Assembly: GCA_934716785.1 (NCBI GenBank)
Contig: CAKUYM010000139.1
Location: 1-10,381 of the forward strand
From: an uncultured Bacteroides sp.
GTDB lineage: Bacteria; Bacteroidota; Bacteroidia; Bacteroidales; Bacteroidaceae
DNA: 10,381 nucleotides
Direction of reading: 5' to 3'
Position numbers and translations under genes: made by a program. Positions 1 through 5,813 of this stretch are shown here, piece by piece; position 1 is the stretch's first letter, and every line of letters starts with the position of its first letter. The notes beneath the pieces are model-generated. The model had not been told where the DNA came from, ran no database searches, and was given only the letters and a program-made list of their open reading frames with translations.

Positions 1-208
1 TGAAGCGAGGACGCTGAAGGCGGTCACCACCTTCATTGTTGGTATTAAATCGCGGACGATACGGACGATCGCCACCTTCACGGTTGTAAGAAGGACGATA
101 CGGACGATCGCCACCCTCTCTGTTGTAAGACCTGTTACCATCACGGCCGGCACCTGTATTCTCTTCATTGAAAGAATTTTCGCGCCATTCTTCGTTTTCT
201 GTGCTCAT
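1..208 (-). CDS. Partial: Arg/Gly/Tyr-rich N-terminus, probable RluB/RsuA-type pseudouridine synthase
   Basis: An open reading frame starts with ATG at 206-208 and runs off the left edge without a stop, giving 69 codons beginning MSTENEEWRENSFNEENT. The visible part is only a low-complexity, probably disordered extension rich in Arg, Gly, Asn, Tyr and Pro, built on a 13-residue unit (SYNREGGDRPYRP, twice perfect, then a decayed copy). No catalytic domain is visible. I recall that Bacteroides 23S rRNA pseudouridine synthases of the RluB/RsuA family carry such RG-rich N-terminal tails and lie next to purB; the product call rests on that memory, not on a domain in view. RG-rich tails usually contact RNA, so a ribosome or RNA function fits. 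The gene is 69 bp downstream of purB on the same strand with no promoter motif between them, so co-transcription is likely. An RNA helicase or other RG-tailed RNA-binding protein is the alternative. Confidence 0.55.
   Translation of the reverse strand, partial: MSTENEEWRENSFNEENTGAGRDGNRSYNREGGDRPYRPSYNREGGDRPYRPRFNTNNEGGDRLQRPRF
15..131 (-). repeat. 39-bp in-frame tandem repeat, about three units
   Basis: Units at 54-92 and 93-131 have a period of 39 bp and share the segment ggacgatacggacgatcg; a diverged third unit lies at 15-53. The period is 13 codons, so unit gain or loss keeps the reading frame and would only change the length of the disordered tail. The protein unit is SYNREGGDRPYRP. 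Further units may lie beyond the left edge. Confidence 0.85.
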
Positions 209-277
209 TTTTTTATTCGAATAAAATTAGACTTTGGCCTCACGGCCTATTTAAAAACACTTTTATTATATAAACAA

Positions 278-1624
278 TTAAAGTCCCGTATAAGTATGCG
301 GGGTAATTGCTCTTAACTCTTTTTTAATATCTTCACTTACATTCAATCCCTCGATAAACTCTTTAATGGAACTTTCCGTGATTGCCTGATTGGTCCGGGT
401 CAGAGCTTTCAAAGCTTCATACGGATGCGGATAAGCTTCGCGACGCAGGATTGTCTGAATAGCTTCCGCCACTACGCTCCAGCAGTTATCCAAATCACGA
501 TAGATAGCCGGCTCGTTCAGCAACAGTTTGCGCAATCCTTTCAAAGAACTCTGGATAGCAATCACGATATGACCGAAAGGAACGCCTCCGTTACGCAAAA
601 CGGTGGAGTCGGTCAAGTCACGCTGCAAACGGGAAACCGGAAGTTTCACCGCCAGATGTTCCAAGATTGAGGTCGCGATGCCTAAGTTACCTTCTGCATT
701 TTCAAAGTCGATCGGATTCACTTTATGCGGCATAGCGCTCGATCCCACTTCTCCGGCTTTGATTTTCTGCTTGAAATACTCCATGGAGATATACTGCCAG
801 AAGTCACGGTTCATATCTACCATAATGGTATTAATACGCTTCATGGCATCAAAAATGGCAGAAAGGTTGTCATAGTTAGAAATCTGCGTTGTATATTCTT
901 CGCGCTCCAATCCCAATTTTTCTGCAACAAACCGATTACCGAATTGTTTCCAGTCATACTGAGGATATGCTACGTGATGCGCATTGTAGTTTCCGGTAGC
1001 ACCGCCAAACTTGGCTGTAATCGGGCACGCCTTCAACGTTGCCAACTGGCGTTCGAGACGATAGACGAATACCATCACCTCCTTGCCTAAACGGGTAGGA
1101 GAAGCCGGCTGGCCGTGAGTTTTGGCAAGCATTGGGATATCGGCCCATTCTGTAGCATATGTTTTCAACTGTGCTATCAGTTCTTCAATCAGCGGATAAT
1201 AGACTTGCTCCAATGCCTCCTTGATAGAAAGAGGAACAGACGTATTGTTAATATCCTGTGAAGTCAATCCGAAGTGGATAAATTCCTTATATTCATCCAT
1301 TCCGCCCATCTTGTCAAACTCTTCTTTCAGGAAATATTCAACGGCTTTTACGTCATGATTAGTTACACTCTCGATATCTTTAATACGCTGTGCATCTGCT
1401 TCTGAGAAGTTACGGTAGATATTCCGCAAAGTTTCAAACACACAGCTATCGACACCTTTTAATTGCGGCAAAGGAAGTTCGCACAAGGTGATAAAGTATT
1501 CCACCTCTACCTGTACACGGTATTTAATCAGTGCAAATTCTGAGAAATAAGCTGCCAAAGCTTTAGTTTTGCCTCTATATCGACCATCAATCGGAGATAT
1601 GGCCGTTAATACATCAAGTTCCAT
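278..1624 (-). CDS. purB: Adenylosuccinate lyase
   Basis: Cytoplasmic enzyme of purine synthesis. It removes fumarate from SAICAR (giving AICAR) and from adenylosuccinate (giving AMP). The 448-residue product is the usual length for the E. coli-like PurB type (456 aa in E. coli) and starts MELDVLTAISPIDGRYRGK. The fumarase/aspartase superfamily signature GSSAMPHKVNP is at residues 294-304 and holds the catalytic serine of the flexible loop. The catalytic histidine is in KTHGQPASPT (His170), and TNHDVKAVEYF near residue 88 and TSQDINNT near 121 are further conserved substrate-binding blocks. An in-frame ATG ten codons upstream (1654) would give MRIDNYLRKR-MELD, but it overlaps the promoter -7 element at 1652-1659, so a transcript from that promoter could not use it; I chose 1624. 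The gene is insulated from the tRNA by a terminator and probably co-transcribed with the RG-tailed gene that follows. It looks intact. Confidence 0.97.
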   Translation of the reverse strand: MELDVLTAISPIDGRYRGKTKALAAYFSEFALIKYRVQVEVEYFITLCELPLPQLKGVDSCVFETLRNIYRNFSEADAQRIKDIESVTNHDVKAVEYFLKEEFDKMGGMDEYKEFIHFGLTSQDINNTSVPLSIKEALEQVYYPLIEELIAQLKTYATEWADIPMLAKTHGQPASPTRLGKEVMVFVYRLERQLATLKACPITAKFGGATGNYNAHHVAYPQYDWKQFGNRFVAEKLGLEREEYTTQISNYDNLSAIFDAMKRINTIMVDMNRDFWQYISMEYFKQKIKAGEVGSSAMPHKVNPIDFENAEGNLGIATSILEHLAVKLPVSRLQRDLTDSTVLRNGGVPFGHIVIAIQSSLKGLRKLLLNEPAIYRDLDNCWSVVAEAIQTILRREAYPHPYEALKALTRTNQAITESSIKEFIEGLNVSEDIKKELRAITPHTYTGL

Positions 1625-1651
1625 ACGTTTTCTTAGATAATTATCAATGCG

Positions 1652-1682
1652 CAAAATTAATTCTTTTTATCGAGTAATCAGG
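1652..1682 (-). promoter_or_regulatory. Probable purB promoter (Bacteroides type)
   Basis: On the minus strand TAATTTTG (complement of 1652-1659) matches the -7 consensus TAnnTTTG exactly. At the -33 spacing there is only CCTG (1679-1682), a poor match to TTTG. Transcription would start near 1646, giving a leader of about 20 nt before ATG 1624. This supports the 1624 start over 1654. Confidence 0.6.
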
Positions 1683-1722
1683 TAAAAGGTTAGAGAAAGT
1701 TTGTATAAAAGCGGTAAGAAAT

Positions 1723-1752
1723 AAAAAAAATCCCACGAATCACTTCGTAGGA
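1723..1752 (-). terminator. Intrinsic terminator of the tRNA-Val gene
   Basis: On the minus strand a 9-bp stem TCCTACGAA / TTCGTGGGA (one T-G wobble) closes a GTGA tetraloop of the GNRA type and is followed directly by TTTTTTTTA. Arms are 1744-1752 and 1731-1739. It lies 34 bp past the tRNA 3' end and about 70 bp before the purB promoter, so it ends the tRNA transcript and separates the two units. Confidence 0.9.
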
Positions 1753-1786
1753 CTTTCGGTTTCAACAAACAATATAAAAAATTTCG

Positions 1787-1861
1787 TGGGCGTTGACGGA
1801 TTCGAACCGCCGACCCTCTGCTTGTAAGGCAGATGCTCTGAACCAGCTGAGCTAAACGCCC
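1787..1861 (-). tRNA. tRNA-Val (anticodon UAC)
   Basis: A complete 75-nt cloverleaf. The acceptor stem is GGGCGTT/AACGCCC with discriminator A. The D-stem is GCTC/GAGC. The anticodon stem is TCTGC/GCAGA closing the loop CTTACAA, anticodon TAC, which reads GTA valine codons. The variable loop has five bases. The T-arm is GGCGG-TTCGAAT-CCGTC with one G-T pair. The 3' CCA is not encoded (CGA follows the discriminator), so it must be added after transcription. It has its own promoter (1887-1917) and terminator (1723-1752) and is a single-gene unit. Confidence 0.97.
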
Positions 1862-1886
1862 TTACACTTCCGTTTCAAAAGCGATG

Positions 1887-1917
1887 CAAAGGTACGGCTT
1901 TTTTCGAAACCTCCAAA
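1887..1917 (-). promoter_or_regulatory. tRNA-Val promoter, consensus Bacteroides -33/-7
   Basis: On the minus strand TTTG (complement of 1914-1917) is followed after exactly 19 bp by TACCTTTG (complement of 1887-1894), a full match to TTTG-N19-21-TAnnTTTG. Transcription should begin near 1881, about 20 nt before the mature tRNA 5' end, which then needs RNase P processing. The rest of 1918-2053 is AT-rich, and I see no supported gene in it. Confidence 0.85.
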
Positions 1918-2053
1918 CATTTCTTGCATTATTTTTCAAGAAACTTTTTACAACTTTAATTAAATCGCTGATTTTCAATAAATAGCAGAAAAGTTTTTTT
2001 TCATACGGGCATACATTCTTTTTATTACAGACACACAGGCAAGGCATACATCA

Positions 2054-2110
2054 AAAAGTAGGAAGCCTGTCATTGACGCATATTTCATCAACAACAGGCT
2101 TCTTACTTTT
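2054..2110 (-). terminator. Long bipartite hairpin, terminator of the five-gene operon
   Basis: The arms at 2054-2070 and 2094-2110 pair over 17 bp with one G-T wobble (core AGCCTGT/ACAGGCT, flanked by A/T). Inside, after a 2x2 internal loop, a second 6-bp stem (2073-2078 with 2086-2091) closes a 7-nt loop. On the minus strand the hairpin ends in CTTTTTGATG, so it can terminate the operon about 50 bp after its last stop codon. The A/T outer pairs give a T-run on the plus strand as well (ACTTTTATC), so it may work in both directions, though no plus-strand gene is seen to its left. Confidence 0.8.
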
Positions 2111-2159
2111 ATCATAATATAATAATGTCCCCATCCGGTATCGGAAAATAAAGGAACAG

Positions 2160-2540
2160 CTATTTACGCAACACGTCCGTATCAAAGGTTCCAGCTACAG
2201 AGGTTGTTATCGATTCATAGCTCACGCCGTCTACTTTTATCAATCCTCCTTGACCATTGCCGGAAGTACCGCTATTGGTACGTATATATTCACCGCATAT
2301 AGCCATATCCCAATCCGTACGATTCTTCCATTCTTCATCTCCCTTGGCAGAACCGAAAGCCGAAGTTCCCACGACAGCACCTGTCGATAAAGAAAAATAA
2401 GTCCAGACTTGATCATTTACCTCCGGCAGCACCAAATAAGACTCCTCTTCCACAGCGGGAGCATCTTCTTCAGAAGCACACGATACCAGTACAAAACCGG
2501 CAAGCAAAAAGATGCCGATAAATTTAATTATATCTTTCAT
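2160..2540 (-). CDS. HmuY-like lipoprotein, N-terminal half only
   Basis: A 126-residue lipoprotein. Its signal peptide ends in a lipobox LVSC (Cys21) and is followed by ASEED, an acidic stretch of the kind that directs Bacteroidetes lipoproteins to the cell surface. Residues 46-120 match the N-terminal half of the HmuY family, heme-binding lipoproteins first known from Porphyromonas gingivalis. Landmarks are W-x-YFSLSxGxVV (46-57), DWDMA (76-80), IRTNSGTSGNGQGG (86-99) and the T...A..T.D block near 112-121. HmuY itself is about 216 aa, and its two heme-binding histidines lie in the C-terminal half, which is missing here. The mature protein has no histidine at all. The stop is followed within about 50 bp by a terminator, and no further HmuY sequence is readable downstream. 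Start: ATG 2540 gives a normal signal peptide; a TTG at 2549 in frame is less likely. It starts 12 bp after the peptidase gene and is surely co-transcribed. Whether it is a working short form or a truncated relic is open. Confidence 0.8.
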   Translation of the reverse strand: MKDIIKFIGIFLLAGFVLVSCASEEDAPAVEEESYLVLPEVNDQVWTYFSLSTGAVVGTSAFGSAKGDEEWKNRTDWDMAICGEYIRTNSGTSGNGQGGLIKVDGVSYESITTSVAGTFDTDVLRK

Positions 2541-2552
2541 TTCATTCAAATT

Positions 2553-4088
2553 TTATGGGAGTTTTTGATATTTGATTCTCACCTGTCCGGATTCCTTATT
2601 ATATTCCTCAAACTGCAATTTGATCTGCTTGCCATCAGCAGTTCTCAGGATGAACGGCGATTTCACCGCACCATTGCCGCTTGTTTGCAGCCAGCCGTTA
2701 GGATTGGCAGATACTTCCGACAGTTTCTGATCTCCGGTGGCAAGAATGGTTTCTCCACTGATCTTTACATTCTTCTGCTCGCACACATATTCTTTTCCCG
2801 TACGATAATCCATCACCGAGAAACTGTTGATCTGTCCGTCTCCCACTTTCCCCATAGCTATCTTACGTACGACAAGAAAGAATTTAGGATTCTTAAAGTT
2901 CTCAAATTCCGGCAGTTTATCCGTGAAGTTCATCCCTACTTCTATCGTTTTATAAGCCTCAGCAGTACCTTCTCCGCGCATATAAAAATCTCCTCCCTGA
3001 TTCTGCATCATCGGATATCCCATTATGACAGTAGGCGAGGTCGCATTCTCTCCGTCAGCCACCCCCAGCCGAAAGAACAAATCATTGCGGGATGTATATG
3101 TCAGATTCACCTTAAATACAACCTTCGGCTCATGCACTTCAGGTTCTACCATCAGTGCCATTGCAGACATATCGGCCAATCCTCCTTCTGATGCTGGAGT
3201 CAAAAACAGCTTGTAGGGATAATAGCAGAATCCTTCCGATGCCCACCAAGTTCCCCAACTGTTGACAAATATAAAGGCACCTTTCTCGTCATCCGTAATT
3301 TTTCCGTCACCATTGAAATCGTATTCAACGGTGTCGTCATATCCGACAATAGTCAGTGCGTGTGCTCCATCAGTTCCATTTTTCACAATCATATCTTTCA
3401 AACCGGTGACAGAAGGTCCCTTGTATGAATACTCTTTCCAGTCGCCACTGTAACAAGAGAAAGTGACCAATCCTCCGACACTTCCTTCCACTCCGCGATT
3501 ATACAAATACTGTTTTAAACGTTGAATACCTTCTGTAGTCTTCAAAGAGAACTTCTCGTAACTCTTCACCCGATAAGTCATAGCTCTCAAATATTTCTCA
3601 TATCCCGTCAGCCATGTTGTCGTAGACACCGCTGCACTTTCATCGGGCATATCATCCAACGTAGCTGCACCTCCCACTTTCATCATGTCATATCCCAACT
3701 CCGGATGAGAACCTTCGTCCATACCATTATTAAGGTAGTTCCATGTGAAATGATACGAAAACACATTTTCTCTGGAAGCTTTGGTATCCCGATCAAGCAT
3801 ACGGTTCACCTCATAAGTGAACACATAGCGAACTCCCGATGCTTGCGAACAAGAGTTGCCCAACTGGTTGAAGACCGACGGAAAATACTTTAATGTACCA
3901 TTATTAACTCCTGCCGGAAGGTTTTGCACCGCTCTTGTCGTTGGTGGCTGCCACTCAGGAATGCGTTGTTTCCGGGATATATCTTCCGGAGTCAACGGCT
4001 TCGCCTTATAGAACGGGCGTTGTTGCGCCTGAGCCAACGAACACCCCGCTACAAGCGAAAATATCATAATATATTTAGTGAATTTCAT
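2553..4088 (-). CDS. Secreted papain-like cysteine peptidase (C1 family) with HmuY-like C-terminal end
   Basis: 511 residues. A signal sequence (1-22) ends either at AQA-QQ (signal peptidase I) or, less clearly, at VAGC (Cys16, a possible lipobox), so the protein is exported but anchoring is uncertain. A short pro-region (about 23-55) precedes a papain fold at about 56-315. The oxyanion Gln75 and nucleophile Cys80 are in NQLGNSCSQAS, His243 in GAHALTIVGYDD, and Asn276 in FVNSWGTWW, so the catalytic set is complete. A canonical EF-hand loop, DFNGDGKITDDE (257-268), sits between the catalytic His and Asn. Residues about 320-450 look like a beta-sandwich accessory domain. Residues 455-509 (GWL, PFILRTADGKQIKLQFEEY, GQVRIKY) resemble the C-terminal strands of HmuY. 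It starts 35 bp after the DUF6850-like gene and stops 12 bp before the HmuY-like lipoprotein gene. The substrate is unknown; breakdown of a host or dietary protein for the co-encoded receptor is inference. Confidence 0.9.
   Translation of the reverse strand: MKFTKYIMIFSLVAGCSLAQAQQRPFYKAKPLTPEDISRKQRIPEWQPPTTRAVQNLPAGVNNGTLKYFPSVFNQLGNSCSQASGVRYVFTYEVNRMLDRDTKASRENVFSYHFTWNYLNNGMDEGSHPELGYDMMKVGGAATLDDMPDESAAVSTTTWLTGYEKYLRAMTYRVKSYEKFSLKTTEGIQRLKQYLYNRGVEGSVGGLVTFSCYSGDWKEYSYKGPSVTGLKDMIVKNGTDGAHALTIVGYDDTVEYDFNGDGKITDDEKGAFIFVNSWGTWWASEGFCYYPYKLFLTPASEGGLADMSAMALMVEPEVHEPKVVFKVNLTYTSRNDLFFRLGVADGENATSPTVIMGYPMMQNQGGDFYMRGEGTAEAYKTIEVGMNFTDKLPEFENFKNPKFFLVVRKIAMGKVGDGQINSFSVMDYRTGKEYVCEQKNVKISGETILATGDQKLSEVSANPNGWLQTSGNGAVKSPFILRTADGKQIKLQFEEYNKESGQVRIKYQKLP
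3285..3320 (-). other. EF-hand calcium-loop codons inside the peptidase domain
   Basis: These 12 codons encode DFNGDGKITDDE, which fits the EF-hand loop pattern with Asp at 1, Asn at 3, Asp at 5, Gly at 6, Ile at 8 and Glu at 12. The loop lies 13 residues after catalytic His243 and 7 residues before catalytic Asn276 of the papain fold, so bound Ca2+ could order the active site. Similar D-x-N-G-D-G loops are known in other bacterial papain-like enzymes, so this is probably a subfamily trait. Confidence 0.75.
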
Positions 4089-4123
4089 ATATATGTTTTA
4101 TTTTTTACTTATCACGCTTTCAA

Positions 4124-5680
4124 TTAAAAAACGAGTCTGACACCTGCCCGTACACTCTGACGAGAGGTCTCTTTATAAAAATGATAATCACCCATGTAAG
4201 AATCGTAAGTAAACTCAGCAAAGCCTCCTATGCTTGAGTTGAAGTTCTTGACAGTCAACGGGTGTAGTAATTCCACCTTCAATGAAGCGGTGAAATGATT
4301 TCCGGAGATATATTCAAATTGAGGCGTATTATATTTTTCTTCCAATGCCGTGCCCTCTGTCACATCTTCGTCAGACAGACGTTGCGCATAGGCTGCATTC
4401 CCGTGCAATATCAGAGAGTATTTCTTTAAGGAAAACATTTTTCTTGCATATATATCTCCATAAGCCATTGTATATTTCTGCAAATACAACTCCGGATAAT
4501 GATTTACCTTCTGTGAAAGCATGCCTCCCTTTACTCCCACCGTGAAATGAGGCACTCGCGAAGAAGTTATTTTGTCCAGCCTATATTCCAAGGACATATC
4601 ATTATGCGTATTCTTATGACAAACAGATGAGCTTATGATATCCCATATCACATTTCCATCAGAGGTGGAATGTTGTTCCTGCTGATAATAAGTCCCGTCC
4701 ACCTGATGAAAAAAGACTCTCAGATTCAGGTTATGTATCCACCTATCACCATCAATCATGAAACGGTCTGTAAATCCATATTGAGTGGCTTTATACTTAC
4801 CACCTTTAAATTTTTCCGCGCTACCTCCATCTTCCGCTTCCTCTGTGCTTTTCTGATAAGTTGCCTCCAAAAGGTTCTGCAATTTACCATTCTTCCAAGC
4901 CAACTGCAGGTTTCCACCCACTGAATTTCCGCTATATTTACGTTGATAACCGACAATTGTCTTCATCATCGGATCGCCCAATCCATGAAACAGGAATGCA
5001 TAGTAAGTACCTTCTGTAGTTCGTACGACTGTATACTCCGATGATTCGCTCAGCCACTCCGCTCTTCCGGACAATCCTATATTGAACTGCCCCATTTGAT
5101 AATCAACGCCCGGATTTAAGTAGAAACGCATTCCATCTATCTTGGGACGCGGGTCTGTCTGATTTGCCGTACTTCCTACCTGATAATCCGCACGCAAGCC
5201 GACATGCAACTTCGATGTAGCTTCATAAGAGAATCCGCCGTTCAAATGAAACTTCTCAGTACTGAAATTACTATAAATAGAATCTGCTATAATAAACGGA
5301 TTATCTTGAGCAATAAACAACGTACTGTTCCAGCGTTTATCACGTTCGGAAATATTCGAATAAGCTATTTCACCTTCAAAAGCAACCTTTTTTATTTTCT
5401 TGATGCCATATAAAGAAAAATCAAATGTCTTTTGTATATCAGGCGCATCCATAGCATGATAATCTCCATTAGCAAACCGGTAACTGGCATTTACCTCAAA
5501 CACATCTCGCAATGCTTCCCTGGAAATAGCGGTAGGATTTTGGCTACCTCTATAGATATTATGGAGATACAGATAGTCTTGGTATACCATTTTCTTTTTG
5601 AGCAGAGAGTCTGCTTGCTGTGCCGGCACTGACAGAGGCAGGAAAGCGGCCAGTAATAAACAAAACTTATTTGGCATCAT
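4124..5680 (-). CDS. Outer-membrane beta-barrel protein, DUF6850-like
   Basis: 518 residues with a cleavable signal peptide (MMPNK, then a hydrophobic LLLAAFLPLS, cut near VPA-QQ). The rest alternates polar and hydrophobic residues in many amphipathic strands and ends ...SVRAGVRLVF; a terminal Phe after a beta strand is the recognition signal for the BAM assembly machinery. There is no plug domain or TonB box, so it is not a second TonB receptor. From length, pattern and setting I recognise it as the DUF6850 family of Bacteroidetes outer-membrane barrel proteins, whose function is unknown to me. It follows the DUF4876-like lipoprotein gene after 133 bp that contain a strong hairpin, and precedes the peptidase by 35 bp. 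No promoter motif is seen in that 133-bp gap, so expression probably depends on read-through. Possible roles are a second pore, or an outer-membrane partner that handles the peptidase or lipoproteins; neither is shown. Start: ATG 5680, with a second ATG directly after it. Confidence 0.8.
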   Translation of the reverse strand: MMPNKFCLLLAAFLPLSVPAQQADSLLKKKMVYQDYLYLHNIYRGSQNPTAISREALRDVFEVNASYRFANGDYHAMDAPDIQKTFDFSLYGIKKIKKVAFEGEIAYSNISERDKRWNSTLFIAQDNPFIIADSIYSNFSTEKFHLNGGFSYEATSKLHVGLRADYQVGSTANQTDPRPKIDGMRFYLNPGVDYQMGQFNIGLSGRAEWLSESSEYTVVRTTEGTYYAFLFHGLGDPMMKTIVGYQRKYSGNSVGGNLQLAWKNGKLQNLLEATYQKSTEEAEDGGSAEKFKGGKYKATQYGFTDRFMIDGDRWIHNLNLRVFFHQVDGTYYQQEQHSTSDGNVIWDIISSSVCHKNTHNDMSLEYRLDKITSSRVPHFTVGVKGGMLSQKVNHYPELYLQKYTMAYGDIYARKMFSLKKYSLILHGNAAYAQRLSDEDVTEGTALEEKYNTPQFEYISGNHFTASLKVELLHPLTVKNFNSSIGGFAEFTYDSYMGDYHFYKETSRQSVRAGVRLVF

Positions 5681-5780
5681 TTCTTTTTTACAATTAAAAA
5701 TCAGAGAAAATCAAAGAAAAGCTGAGAAAAAGAGAGAAGAATTAGTTTATGAATCCACTAAAACTCATAAACTAATTCTT
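5681..5780 (-). promoter_or_regulatory. Intra-operon hairpin plus pyrimidine tract: attenuator or partial terminator
   Basis: Between the DUF4876-like stop and the DUF6850-like start, the segments 5737-5752 and 5765-5780 form a perfect 16-bp inverted repeat (AAGAATTAGTTTATGA) with a 12-nt loop. On the transcribed strand it is followed by CTCTCTTTTTCTC and a pyrimidine-rich leader of about 40 nt, then an AT-rich start region with no Shine-Dalgarno. The stem is AT-rich (only three G-C pairs) but long. It could end part of the transcripts, so that receptor and lipoprotein are made in excess over the last three genes, or protect the 3' end of the upstream mRNA after processing. No -7 element (TAnnTTTG) is found in the gap. 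Confidence 0.65.
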
Positions 5781-5813
5781 TCAATGCTTCAACAACTCAT
5801 CAACAAAAAATCA

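Noticed and set aside
1..131. CRISPR-like direct repeats at the left edge
   Set aside because: The repeats are in frame, adjoin without unique spacers, and encode a regular RG-rich peptide unit.
209..277. GGCC-GTGA-GGCC inverted repeat between purB and the RG-tailed gene as a terminator
   Set aside because: Only a 4-bp stem with no proper T-run after it; the two genes more likely share a transcript.
1787..1861. tRNA-Val as an attachment site for an integrated island containing the uptake operon
   Set aside because: Integrases usually use the tRNA 3' end, while the operon lies on the 5' side. I see no repeat of the tRNA end elsewhere in the window and no integrase or transposase.
1862..2047. 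61-codon minus-strand frame upstream of the tRNA
   Set aside because: It covers the tRNA promoter, is rich in Lys, Phe and Cys as expected from random AT-rich DNA, and ends at the tRNA; no family resemblance.
2409..3191. 260-codon plus-strand frame opposite the peptidase and HmuY-like genes
   Set aside because: It spans the boundary of two well-supported minus-strand genes, has no domain signs, and its composition is that of an antisense shadow.
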